NCBI RefSeq assembly: GCF_003611035.1
Contig: NZ_CP030033.1
Coordinates: forward strand, 3,534,001-3,598,000
DNA from: Cryobacterium soli
GTDB lineage: Bacteria; Actinomycetota; Actinomycetes; Actinomycetales; Microbacteriaceae
Direction: 5' to 3'
DNA: 64,000 nt
The translations under genes were made by a program, and so were the position numbers. Of this stretch, positions 18,655 through 27,059 are shown one piece after another (position 1 is the stretch's first letter; the number at the start of each line of letters is the position of its first letter). The notes under the pieces were generated by a model, which saw nothing but the letters and a program-made list of their open reading frames with translations, had not been told where the DNA came from and made no database searches.

Positions 18655-19527
18655 CTACTTGAAGATGATGGTGCGCACTCCGTCGAGCAGCACCCGGTTC
18701 TCGGCGAACCACTTCACGGCCTGGGTGAGCGTGCGACTCTCCTCGTCCTGCCCGATCGCGACGAGCTCGGCGGGCGTGCGGGAGTGGTCCACCCGCACGA
18801 CGTTCTGCTCGACGATCGGGCCCTCGTCGAGCTCGCTCGTGACGAAGTGCGCCGTGGCGCCGATGAGCTTCACCCCGCGGGCGTGCGCCTGCTTGTACGG
18901 GTTGGCGCCCTTGAAGCCGGGCAGGAACGAGTGGTGGATGTTGATGGCGCGGCCCTCGAGGTAGGCGCAGAGTTCGGGGGAGAGGATCTGCATGTAGCGG
19001 GCCAGCACCACCAGTTCGATGTCGAACTCCTCGACGGCCTCGACGACGCGGGCCTCGAAGGCGGCCTTGCTCGCCGCATCCGTGATCGGCAGCGACTCGA
19101 ACGGCACCCCGTAGAAGCCGACCAGGTCGCGCAGGGTGCCGTGGTTGCTGAGCACCAGGGGCACCTCCACGGGCAGCTGGCCGCCGCGCTGACGGAAGAG
19201 CAGGTCGTTGACGCAGTGCCCGGCGGTGGACGCGAGCACCAGGGTGCGCAGCGGCCGGCCGACGACGTCGATCACCGACGCCATGCCGTACTTCTCCACC
19301 ACGGGCGCGAGTGCGGCCTGCATCTCGGCGCGGTCCGCCGGGGATTCCACCTGCAGGCGGATGAAGAACCGGCCGGTGTCGGCGCTGGAGAACTGCTGGC
19401 TCTCGGTGATGTTGCCGCGGGCGCCCACGATGGCGCCGCTGACGTCGTGCACGATGCCCGGCTGGTCGGGGCAGACGAGGGTGACGACCAGGTGGTGATG
19501 GTGCGCGGGCGGCAGGCTGGGGTTCAT
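18655..19527 (-). CDS. purU: Formyltetrahydrofolate deformylase
   Basis: Hydrolyses 10-formyl-THF to formate and THF, balancing the one-carbon pool. The 290-residue protein has an N-terminal ACT domain (L-V-C-P-D-Q-P-G-I-V, N-I-T-E-S-Q-Q-F) that can bind a regulatory amino acid such as glycine or methionine. The C-terminal formyltransferase-type hydrolase has L-S-N-H, I-N-I-H-H-S-F-L-P-G-F and G-A-T-A-H-F-V-T-S-E-L-D-E-G-P-I, covering the Asn-His-Asp catalytic set. Together with purN, purH, glyA, folD and formate dehydrogenase, it makes one-carbon metabolism a theme of the window. Confidence 0.95.
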   Translation of the reverse strand: MNPSLPPAHHHHLVVTLVCPDQPGIVHDVSGAIVGARGNITESQQFSSADTGRFFIRLQVESPADRAEMQAALAPVVEKYGMASVIDVVGRPLRTLVLASTAGHCVNDLLFRQRGGQLPVEVPLVLSNHGTLRDLVGFYGVPFESLPITDAASKAAFEARVVEAVEEFDIELVVLARYMQILSPELCAYLEGRAINIHHSFLPGFKGANPYKQAHARGVKLIGATAHFVTSELDEGPIVEQNVVRVDHSRTPAELVAIGQDEESRTLTQAVKWFAENRVLLDGVRTIIFK

Positions 19528-19791
19528 CGCACCAGATTACCCGGCGCGGCGAGCGTGCTCGGCGGCGCATCCCGCGGCGATCCGGGTGCGGCGCTCGGGA
19601 ATGCGACGGATGCCAGCGCGTTATCCCCGAGTGCAGGCCGGAATTCAGCGGCCGGGAGAGCACGTAAAGCGGCGCAATAATCCGGCAACGTGGTGGTTGC
19701 AGCGACGAAACTCCCGGATGCTGAGATAGACACCAGGCAGCCACACTGCCGAGGTACCCAGGAATGACGCGAAGCGGAAGGTAGACACACG
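19528..19791. other. Divergent intergenic region purU / riboflavin kinase
   Basis: Holds the purU -10 box TAATCT at 19534-19539 (minus strand, six bases before the start) and the GGAAGG ribosome site of the kinase gene at 19776-19781. No dyad or FMN riboswitch could be recognised. Confidence 0.6.
19534..19539 (-). promoter_or_regulatory. -10 box TAATCT, leaderless start of purU
   Basis: On the minus strand TAATCT, then GGTGCG, then the ATG at 19527. Confidence 0.6.
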
Positions 19792-20223
19792 ATGACCGAA
19801 GGAACCCTGCGGGCGCTCGATACTCGGCCGACGACCATCACCGGAACCGTCATCCACGGCAACGCCTGGGGCCGGGTGATCGGCTTCCCCACCGCGAACA
19901 TCGAGGTGCCCGACTTGATGGCGCACACCGGCATCTGGGCCGCCATCGTGCACGGCGCGGGGCTGCCGGCCGCCGGCGTGCTCGCCGCCGTGTCGGTGGG
20001 CACGCGGCCCACGTATTACGGCGACGCCGGGCATCCGCTGCTCGAAGCGCACCTGCTCGACTTCGCCGGCGACCTCTATGGGCAGGAACTGTCCGTTGAG
20101 CTGCGGCTGTTCCTGCGCGCCGAGGTGGCCTTCGTCGACACGCCCGCCCTCGTCGACCAGCTCGCCGTCGACGTGCAGAACACCCGGGACTGGTACGCCG
20201 CCGGGGCCCGCGCCGCCGCCTGA
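19792..20223 (+). CDS. Stand-alone riboflavin kinase domain protein
   Basis: A 143-residue protein equivalent to only the C-terminal half of bacterial RibF. The kinase motif G-x-V-I-H-G-N-A-W-G-R-V-I-G-F-P-T-A-N-I is clear, with the P-T-A-N residues that bind Mg-ATP, followed by G-T-R-P-T-Y and E-A-H-L-L-D-F-A-G-D-L-Y-G with the acidic residue near the riboflavin hydroxyl. The FAD synthetase (nucleotidyltransferase) domain is absent, so it would make FMN but not FAD. A full RibF is probably encoded elsewhere, but that is inference. GGAAGG precedes the ATG at 10 bases. No riboswitch was seen. Confidence 0.8.
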   Translation: MTEGTLRALDTRPTTITGTVIHGNAWGRVIGFPTANIEVPDLMAHTGIWAAIVHGAGLPAAGVLAAVSVGTRPTYYGDAGHPLLEAHLLDFAGDLYGQELSVELRLFLRAEVAFVDTPALVDQLAVDVQNTRDWYAAGARAAA

Positions 20224-20417
20224 GGTCACCGAGCCACACCGTGCACCGGAAACAACGCGCCGACGAGATATCCGGCTAGGCTGGTTCACGGCCGGCGGAA
20301 CACGCTTGGCCCCGGGCGCGCACGTCGGCGCGCACCGCTTGAAGAACCCGCTCAGCCCGGCCGTGACAGCCGCCGGAGCCGAGGGCAAGCGGAACCTGTC
20401 TGTGAGCCACAGCACCC
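20224..20417. other. Intergenic region before the second MFS gene
   Basis: TAGGCT at 20277-20282 is the best -10 candidate. If used, it leaves a leader of about 130 nt before the ATG at 20418. No terminator for the kinase gene is obvious. Confidence 0.4.
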
Positions 20418-21683
20418 ATGTCATTTACTGCGCCCATCTCGCTGCCGTCCACCGGTATGCCCCGCCCCGACCAGAAGGCCCCCACCGGAGCCTTCCCGTG
20501 GATCGGCCTGATCGCCCTCTCCGCCGCCGTCTTCCTCTCGGTCACCTCCGAGATGCTGCCCACCGGCCTGCTGCCCGAAATGAGCACCTCGCTCGGGGTC
20601 AGCCAGTCCGACGTGGGCCTGCTCGTGTCCTGGTTCGCGTTCACGGTCGTGCTCACCAGCACGCCGCTGGCACTCCTGACCCGACGGATGCCCCGGCACG
20701 GCCTGATCGTTCTCGTGCTCATCGTGTTCGCGTTGAGCAACGTGCTCACCGCCATCGCGCCCGACTACACCTTCGTCGTCATCTCCCGGGTGATCGGCGG
20801 ACTGGCGCACGGCCTGTTCTGGGGCGTCGTGGGCGCCTACTCCGCGCACCTCGTGCCCAAGGATCAGATCGCCAGGGCCGTGTCGATCACCATCGCCGGC
20901 GGCACCCTCGCGTTCGTGTTCGGTGTGCCGCTGGGCACCTTCCTCGGCCACCTGCTCGGCTGGCGGCTCTCGTTCATCGTGCTCGCCGGGCTGATGCTCG
21001 TGGGCGCCGTGGTGATCTGGCGGTTCCTGCCCAAGGTCGAGCACTACACCGGCAAGCGCACCGAGTCCGTCACGACGGCGACCGGAACCATCACGGTGGC
21101 CAAGCTGCCCCGCGACCCCACCATCGGCCCGGTCGCGCTGGTCTGCGTGATCACCGCGCTCACGATGATCGGCCACTACACCTTCTACACCTACATCGCG
21201 CCGTTCCTCAGCGACACCCTCGGTGTGGGCAGCGACGCCGTCGCCCCGCTCCTGTTCGCGTACGGCATCGCCGGCGCGCTCGGCCTGTTCATCAGCGGCG
21301 TCGTATTCAGCAAGCGCCCGCAGCTGGGCCTGGTGCTCGGGATGTCGGTGACGGTCGTCAGCGTCACCGTGTTGGCGCTGTTCACCCAGACGCTGCCCGT
21401 GGCGATCGGCGCCTTCCTGGTCTGGGGCCTCGCGTTCGGCACCTTCCCGCCGCTGCTGCAGACCCGGTTGCTGCACACCGCGTCGGTGCGCATCCGCGAC
21501 ACCGCCAGCGCCGTCTACACCACCGCGTTCAACGTCGGCATCGGCCTGGGCGCGTTCGTGGGCGCCTTCCTGCTCGATCAGGTGGGCCTGGGCTCCGTGC
21601 CGTTCGTCTACGTGGGCATCATCGTGCTCGCCCTGGCGCTCGTGCTGGCCAGCGACGTCGTCATCCGCCGCCGCGCGCTCTGA
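20418..21683 (+). CDS. MFS transporter, sugar-efflux / arabinose-polymer exporter-like
   Basis: A 421-residue, twelve-helix permease. The first helix reads F-L-S-V-T-S-E-M-L-P-T-G-L-L-P, the signature of the YdhP/AraJ/Cmx-like DHA1 group, followed by loop motif L-T-R-R-M-P-R-H and R-V-I-G-G-L-A-H-G-L-F-W. A second-half loop R-L-L-H-T-A-S-V-R-I-R-D-T-A-S-A-V-Y-T-T-A-F-N-V-G-I-G-L-G-A completes the family pattern. Substrates of relatives include sugars and chloramphenicol-like drugs. The ATG at 20418 has no good ribosome site; an ATG at 20457 is an alternative. The gene is convergent with the permease gene across a repeat. Confidence 0.85.
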   Translation: MSFTAPISLPSTGMPRPDQKAPTGAFPWIGLIALSAAVFLSVTSEMLPTGLLPEMSTSLGVSQSDVGLLVSWFAFTVVLTSTPLALLTRRMPRHGLIVLVLIVFALSNVLTAIAPDYTFVVISRVIGGLAHGLFWGVVGAYSAHLVPKDQIARAVSITIAGGTLAFVFGVPLGTFLGHLLGWRLSFIVLAGLMLVGAVVIWRFLPKVEHYTGKRTESVTTATGTITVAKLPRDPTIGPVALVCVITALTMIGHYTFYTYIAPFLSDTLGVGSDAVAPLLFAYGIAGALGLFISGVVFSKRPQLGLVLGMSVTVVSVTVLALFTQTLPVAIGAFLVWGLAFGTFPPLLQTRLLHTASVRIRDTASAVYTTAFNVGIGLGAFVGAFLLDQVGLGSVPFVYVGIIVLALALVLASDVVIRRRAL

Positions 21684-21694
21684 CCCCGCCCCAC

Positions 21695-21760
21695 GACTGT
21701 TGCCGAATCGGACCACTGCGTCCGGCGTGCCGGGCGCAGCTGTCCGGACGGGGACCAGTT
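21695..21760. repeat. Palindromic repeat family 2, copy B
   Basis: Sixty-six bases: GACTGTTGCC...CTGCGTCCGG, centre, CCGGGCGCAG...GGGGACCAGTT. Same length and core as the copy at 13825. Its last bases form part of the permease stop codon. Confidence 0.85.
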
Positions 21761-23318
21761 AGGGGCGTGAGGATGCCCCGCGAGCCGGCAGCGGGGGACG
21801 GGACGCCGCGATCTCGAGGATGCGGCCGCGGCAGGCGTACCAGCCCAGCACCAGCGCCGGGATGATCAGGCCCAGCGAACTGATCGTGAGCGTGCCGACC
21901 GGCCAGTCGAAGGCCATCAGCACGAGAACCGTGGCCAGGAACGCCAGGGTGAGGTAGCCGGTGAACGGGGCGCCGGGCATCCGGAACGCCGGCCGGGTGA
22001 GGATGCCCGCCTTGGCCCAGGCCTGCAGCCGCATCTGGCAGAGCACGATCATGCCCCACGCGCTGATGATGCCGATCGCGGCCATGTTCAGCACGATCTC
22101 GAACGCCTCGTCAGGTACGACAGCATTCAGTGCCACCCCGAGCAGCGTGACCACACCGGTGAGCAGGATGCCGCCGAACGGTACCCCGTTACGGCTCACC
22201 TTGCCGGCGAAGCGCGGCGCCGACCCGGCCAGCGACATGGACCGGAGGATGCGCCCGGTGGAATACAGTCCGGCATTCAGCGACGAGAGTGCCGCGGTGA
22301 GCACTACAAGGTTCATGATCACATCGACCCCGTCGATGCCGATCGAGCCGAAGAACGTCACGAACGGGCTCACTCCGGCCTCATATGCCGTATACGGCAA
22401 CAACAGTGAGAGCAGCAGGATCGAGCCGACGTAGAACACCGCGATGCGCACGATGACCGTGTTGATGGCCTTGGGCATCACCTTTTCCGGGTTCTCGGTC
22501 TCGCCGGCGGTGGTACCGATCAGCTCGATCGACGCGTAGGCGAAGACCACGCCCTGCACCACGAGCACCGAGGCCAGCAAACCGTTGGGTAGCCAGCCGC
22601 CGTTGTCGGAAATGAGCGAGAAGCCAACGGCGGCTCCTTCCACCGGGGTGCCGAAGATGACCATCCAGGTGCCGACCAGCAGGAACACCACGATCGCGAC
22701 GACCTTGATCAGCGCGAACCAGAACTCCAGCTCGCCGAACACCGTGACGGAGAGCAGGTTGAGGCTCATCACCACGGCCAGCGCGATCAGCGCGAACAAC
22801 CACTGCGGCACCTCGCCGAACGGCGCCCAGTAGCGGCCGAAGAAGTCCATGTACAGCGCCACCGCCGTCACGTCCACGATGGCCGTCATCGCCCAGTTGA
22901 GCCAGTACAGCCACCCGGTGACGAACGCGGTCTTCTCACCGAAGAACTCCCGCGCGTACGAGACGAAGGAGCCAGAGGTGGGCCGGTGCAGCACCAGCTC
23001 GCCAAGCGCCCGCAGGATGAGGAACGCGAAGAAACCGCAGATGGCATACACGAACACCAGGGCGGGACCTGCGCTGGCGAGCCGTCCGCCTGCACCGAGG
23101 AACAGCCCGGTGCCGATGGCGCCACCGATCGCGATCATCTGTACATGCCGGGCCTTGAGCCCCTTATGCAGGCCCTGGTCCTCGTGCACACTCAACGCGT
23201 CGTCGATGTGCTCCAGCGGCGTTTCGTCGTGCCCGGAGTGGTGCGCGGGGCGGTCGGTGGGGGTGACGTCGTTCTCCGGCCGATCCGGCCCGGTGGTGCT
23301 GGTGCTCACGTGACGCAT
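21759..23318 (-). CDS. Amino-acid permease, L-asparagine permease (AnsP) type
   Basis: A 519-residue member of the amino acid-polyamine-organocation superfamily with twelve membrane helices after a 60-residue hydrophilic His/Asp-rich start. [20 protein letters not shown] in helix 1 and [14 protein letters not shown] are the AAT-family signatures. W-L-Y-W-L-N-W and [13 protein letters not shown] fit the asparagine/D-serine/glycine subgroup. Uptake is probably proton-driven. The ATG at 23318 is taken, though a GTG at 23309 and an ATG at 23339 share the frame. The stop codon overlaps a palindromic repeat. Confidence 0.88.
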   Translation of the reverse strand: MRHVSTSTTGPDRPENDVTPTDRPAHHSGHDETPLEHIDDALSVHEDQGLHKGLKARHVQMIAIGGAIGTGLFLGAGGRLASAGPALVFVYAICGFFAFLILRALGELVLHRPTSGSFVSYAREFFGEKTAFVTGWLYWLNWAMTAIVDVTAVALYMDFFGRYWAPFGEVPQWLFALIALAVVMSLNLLSVTVFGELEFWFALIKVVAIVVFLLVGTWMVIFGTPVEGAAVGFSLISDNGGWLPNGLLASVLVVQGVVFAYASIELIGTTAGETENPEKVMPKAINTVIVRIAVFYVGSILLLSLLLPYTAYEAGVSPFVTFFGSIGIDGVDVIMNLVVLTAALSSLNAGLYSTGRILRSMSLAGSAPRFAGKVSRNGVPFGGILLTGVVTLLGVALNAVVPDEAFEIVLNMAAIGIISAWGMIVLCQMRLQAWAKAGILTRPAFRMPGAPFTGYLTLAFLATVLVLMAFDWPVGTLTISSLGLIIPALVLGWYACRGRILEIAASRPPLPARGASSRP

Positions 23319-23451
23319 CCGTTCTGGGGGTTGCGGCAACCCTAGCCGACGGCTAATGCATGGTCAGGGTCGAAAGGCCTACTCCTGTACACTGGATACC
23401 GACACTCTGACCGTAGAGACGACACTCTTTTATAGAGAGCCGGGAGGCCGC
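23319..23451. promoter_or_regulatory. Divergent region permease / mrp operon
   Basis: Locally AT-richer DNA. -10-like hexamers TACACT (23388-23393) and TATAGA (23431-23436, with CTGACC 18 bases upstream) could start the mrp transcript. The second would leave a leader of under 10 nt, too short to use the GGGAGG site, so the first is likelier. Not resolved by eye. Confidence 0.35.
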
Positions 23452-26400
23452 ATGGCGACAATCCTCCTGGTTTTCCTGCTCGTTTCCGTGCTGACTCCCA
23501 CGCTCACCCGCCTGCTCGGGTTGCGCGTTTTTTATGTGGTCGCCGTTCTGCCCGCGATCGCGTTCGGCTACACCCTCACCCAGACCAGCACCGTCGCCGC
23601 CGGCGGAGCCGCCACCGAGAGCATCCCGTGGATCCCGTCGCTGGGCATCAGCCTGTCCTTCCGGGTGGATGCGCTCGCCTGGCTGCTCGCTCTCGTCGTG
23701 ACCGGTGTCGGCGCCCTGGTGCTCATCTACTGCGCCCGCTACTTCGACGCCGACGAGCCGAGCCTTGGCCGGTTCGCCGCGCTGCTGCTGGCCTTCGCCG
23801 GCACCATGTACGGGCTCGTCACCGCCGACGACATCCTGGTCATGTTCATGTTCTGGGAAATCACCAGCGTGCTCTCGTACCTTCTGATCGGGCACTACAC
23901 CGCCAAGCGGGAGAGCCGCGGTGCCGCCCTGCAGGCTCTTCTGGTGACCACCTTCGGCGGCCTGGTCATGCTGATCGGCGTCGTGATGATCTCCGTCGAC
24001 GCCGGAACCACCTCGCTGGCCGCGATCGTGGCGAACCCCACCGGCACGCCGGTCGCCATCTGGGCGGTGCTGCTGATCCTCGTCGGCGCCCTGTCGAAGT
24101 CCGCGCTCATCCCGTTCCACTTCTGGCTGCCCGCCGCAATGGCCGCACCCACCCCGGTGAGCGCCTACCTGCACGCCGCCGCCATGGTGAAGGCCGGTAT
24201 CTACCTCACCGCCCGCTTCGCGCCCGGCTACGCCGACTCACCCGGCTGGCTTCCGGTCCTGGTGACCATCGGCGTGTGGACCATGCTCGTGGGGGCCTGG
24301 CGGTCGCTGCGCCAGCACGACATCAAGCTGATGCTCGCCTACGGCACCGTCAGCCAACTCGGCTTCCTCATGGTTGTCGTGGGCTTCGGCACCCGTGATG
24401 CCGCCCTCGCCGGAGTGGCGTTGCTGCTCGCGCATGCGCTGTACAAGGCCACCCTCTTCCTCGTGGTGGGCATCATCGACCATCGCGCCGGCACCCGCGA
24501 CTGGCGCAAGCTCTCCGGCATCGGCCGACGCGAACCGGCGCTGGCCGCAATCGCGCTCATCGCCGTCGCGTCGATGGCCGGGCTGCCGCCGCTGCTCGGC
24601 TTCGTGGCCAAGGAATCCGTCTTCACCGCGTTCCTCGAAGCCGGCCAGGCCGGCGACGGCTGGGGCTGGATCGCCCTGGCCGGCACCGCGATCGGGTCCG
24701 TGCTCACGGTCGCCTACAGCGCCAAGTTCTTCTGGGGCGCGTTCGGCACCCGCCCGTCGATCAGCGATACCCCGATGCACTCCAGCCGGTGGGATTTCAT
24801 GCTGGCCCCCGGCATCCTCACCGTCGCCACGATCGTGCTCGGCCCGTTCGTCTTCCTGCTCGACCCGGTGCTCGCCCAATACGCCGACACCATGCCCGGC
24901 GAGGGTGAGGCGCACCTCATGCTCTGGCACGGTTTCGAACCGGCGCTGTTCCTCAGCATCGTGGTCGTGGCGCTCGGCCTCGTCATCTTCTGGCAGCGCA
25001 AGCGCGTGGCCCGGTGGCAGGCCACGGTGCCCGCCTGGGTCGACGCCGGCCACGGCTACGGCCACACCGTGCGCTTCGTCGACAGAATCGCCGCCCGCAC
25101 CACCCACCTCGCCCAGAGGGGCGGCCTGCCGCAGTACCTCTCGACCATCCTCGTGGTGTTCGTGCTGGCCCTCGGCGCGGTCTCCTTCGTCAACCGCACC
25201 TGGCCCGACGCCGTGGTGCTCTGGGACTACCCGGCCCAGGTCATCATCGGCCTGGTCATGATCATCGCCGCCGTGATGGCCGCCCGGGTCGGGCAGCGGA
25301 TGACCGCGGTGCTGCTGGCCGGCGTCACCGGGTACGGGCTGGTCGCCCTGTTCGCCTTCCACGGCGCCCCCGACCTGGCGCTCACCCAGGCCCTCGTCGA
25401 GTCGATCACCCTCGTGGTGGTGGTGCTCGTGCTGCGCCGCCTGCCCAGCCGCATCGCGCAGCACAACCGGCCCATGCACCGCCGCCGGCGCGCCCTCATC
25501 GGCATCCTGGTGGGCCTGACCATGGGCACCATCGCCGTCATCGCGCTCGGCTCCCGCCAATGGCCCGACATGGCCAAGGACCTGGCCCGGTTGTCCGTCG
25601 TGGAGGGCCACGGCAACAACATCGTGAACGTCATGCTCGTCGACATCCGTGCCTGGGACACCATGGGCGAGATCTCGGTGCTCATCGTCGTGGCCACCGG
25701 CGTCGCCAGCCTGCTGTTCGTCTCCGGCCGCAGCGAGCAGATGCCGCGCCTGCGGGAATCCCGCAAGCGTCGCGAGCCGAAGAACCGCCGCCGCATCGTG
25801 GCCGACCCGCACGCGAGTTCCGCCGGGCATGCCGTGACCCGGCAGTCCTGGCTGCTCGGTGGGCGCACGCAGTCCGCCCAGAACCGGTCGATCCTCATCG
25901 AGGTGCTCGTCCGGCTCCTGTTCCACCCCGCGATCGTCGTGTCGATCTACCTGCTCTTCGCCGGCCACAACCTGCCCGGCGGAGGGTTCGCCGGCGGTCT
26001 CCTGGCCGGCCTGGCCCTCGTGGCCCGGTACCTGGCCGGCGGCCGGTACGAACTGGGCGAAGCCGTGCCCATCGACCCGGGCAAGATCCTCGGGCTCGGC
26101 GTGTTGCTCGCCGTCGGAACCGCCGTCGGGTCGATCTTCATCTCGGGCACCCCGCTCGAGTCCGCGTACTTCCAGGCCGACGTGCCGCTGCTCGGGCACC
26201 TCTCCTTCGGCACCTCCAGCATCTTCGACATCGGGGTCTACCTCGTCGTGATCGGCCTGAGCCTGGACATCCTGCGCAGCCTCGGCAGCGAGATCGACCG
26301 GCAGAGCGAGCTGGACGAGCCCGGCGACGACGACCCGGACCAGCCCGTTCCCGCCATCGGCAACGCCTCCAGCGACGCCGGTGACGCGATGGGGTTCGAC

Positions 26401-26520
26401 GCCTCGTCCGAGTGGACATCCGCAGAGGCCCCGGCACCGGGCACCGGACCTGAGACCTCCCCGATCACCCAGCCCGCCGACACGGCGACCGACGGCACAC
26501 CGGCAGGAGGCACCCGATGA
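23452..26520 (+). CDS. mrpA: Mrp Na+/H+ antiporter subunit A fused to the subunit B (MnhB) domain
   Basis: A 1022-residue membrane protein and the largest subunit of the multi-subunit cation/proton antiporter, related to NADH dehydrogenase NuoL. The antiporter core spans about residues 70-420 (M-F-W-E-I-T-S-V-L-S-Y-L with the key Glu, then K-S-A-L-I-P-F-H-F-W-L-P-A-A-M-A-A-P-T-P-V-S-A-Y-L-H-A-A with the key Lys). A MrpA C-terminal / DUF4040 segment follows at about 600-690. The last part (from about residue 810) is an MnhB domain: L-F-A-G-H-N-L-P-G-G-G-F-A-G-G-L. The final 70 residues are acidic and disordered. GGGAGG precedes the ATG. No separate mrpB exists; the fusion is usual in Actinobacteria. 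Confidence 0.93.
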   Translation: MATILLVFLLVSVLTPTLTRLLGLRVFYVVAVLPAIAFGYTLTQTSTVAAGGAATESIPWIPSLGISLSFRVDALAWLLALVVTGVGALVLIYCARYFDADEPSLGRFAALLLAFAGTMYGLVTADDILVMFMFWEITSVLSYLLIGHYTAKRESRGAALQALLVTTFGGLVMLIGVVMISVDAGTTSLAAIVANPTGTPVAIWAVLLILVGALSKSALIPFHFWLPAAMAAPTPVSAYLHAAAMVKAGIYLTARFAPGYADSPGWLPVLVTIGVWTMLVGAWRSLRQHDIKLMLAYGTVSQLGFLMVVVGFGTRDAALAGVALLLAHALYKATLFLVVGIIDHRAGTRDWRKLSGIGRREPALAAIALIAVASMAGLPPLLGFVAKESVFTAFLEAGQAGDGWGWIALAGTAIGSVLTVAYSAKFFWGAFGTRPSISDTPMHSSRWDFMLAPGILTVATIVLGPFVFLLDPVLAQYADTMPGEGEAHLMLWHGFEPALFLSIVVVALGLVIFWQRKRVARWQATVPAWVDAGHGYGHTVRFVDRIAARTTHLAQRGGLPQYLSTILVVFVLALGAVSFVNRTWPDAVVLWDYPAQVIIGLVMIIAAVMAARVGQRMTAVLLAGVTGYGLVALFAFHGAPDLALTQALVESITLVVVVLVLRRLPSRIAQHNRPMHRRRRALIGILVGLTMGTIAVIALGSRQWPDMAKDLARLSVVEGHGNNIVNVMLVDIRAWDTMGEISVLIVVATGVASLLFVSGRSEQMPRLRESRKRREPKNRRRIVADPHASSAGHAVTRQSWLLGGRTQSAQNRSILIEVLVRLLFHPAIVVSIYLLFAGHNLPGGGFAGGLLAGLALVARYLAGGRYELGEAVPIDPGKILGLGVLLAVGTAVGSIFISGTPLESAYFQADVPLLGHLSFGTSSIFDIGVYLVVIGLSLDILRSLGSEIDRQSELDEPGDDDPDQPVPAIGNASSDAGDAMGFDASSEWTSAEAPAPGTGPETSPITQPADTATDGTPAGGTR

Positions 26521-27059
26521 GCGCCTCTCTGACCCTCGTGATCGTCATGGCCGCGATGTACGCCGCGGGCATCTACATCATGCTCGAACGCAGCCTCACC
26601 CGGGTGCTGATCGGGTTCCTGCTGGTGGGCAACGCCACCAACCTGCTGATCTTCATCATGAGCGGCCGGCCCGGCAGTTCGCCGATCGTCACGGGCACGT
26701 CCCTGGACGACACCATGGTCGACCCGCTGCCGCAGGTGCTGATGCTCACCGCCATCGTGATCAACTTCGGTATCACGGCCCTGCTGCTCGCCCTGATCTA
26801 CCGATCCTGGTGGCTGGCCCAGCTCGGCGACGAGGGCGACACCCTCACCGACGAGCACGCGGCGGACACCACCGAGGACTCCGAACTCACCTTCCGATCG
26901 TCGAGCGACGACGAGGCCGCCGTGCAGGCGTCGCTCGACGCCAGCGAGGACGGCAGCGACGACGACAGCTCGGCCCCCGACGCCACCGACCGCTCCGACG
27001 AACGCGCACCCGCCGCCGGCGACGCCGCGCACACCGACCGCGAGGGCGGCACCCGATGA
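26517..27059 (+). CDS. mrpC: Mrp antiporter subunit C with an extended acidic tail
   Basis: NuoK-like subunit of the Mrp complex. Three membrane helices occupy residues 1-105 (A-A-M-Y-A-A-G-I-Y-I-M-L-E-R-S-L-T-R-V-L-I-G, N-A-T-N-L-L-I-F, D-P-L-P-Q-V-L-M-L-T-A-I-V-I). The total of 180 residues is well above the usual 110-125. The extra 70 residues form a cytoplasmic, Asp/Glu/Ser-rich tail with no recognisable domain. The start overlaps the mrpA stop (ATGA), as do all joints in this operon, which suggests stoichiometric co-translation. Confidence 0.92.
   Translation: MSASLTLVIVMAAMYAAGIYIMLERSLTRVLIGFLLVGNATNLLIFIMSGRPGSSPIVTGTSLDDTMVDPLPQVLMLTAIVINFGITALLLALIYRSWWLAQLGDEGDTLTDEHAADTTEDSELTFRSSSDDEAAVQASLDASEDGSDDDSSAPDATDRSDERAPAAGDAAHTDREGGTR

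Noticed and set aside
19528..19791. FMN riboswitch before the riboflavin kinase gene
   Set aside because: The conserved AGGG...ATTCCC-type FMN aptamer segments are not present.
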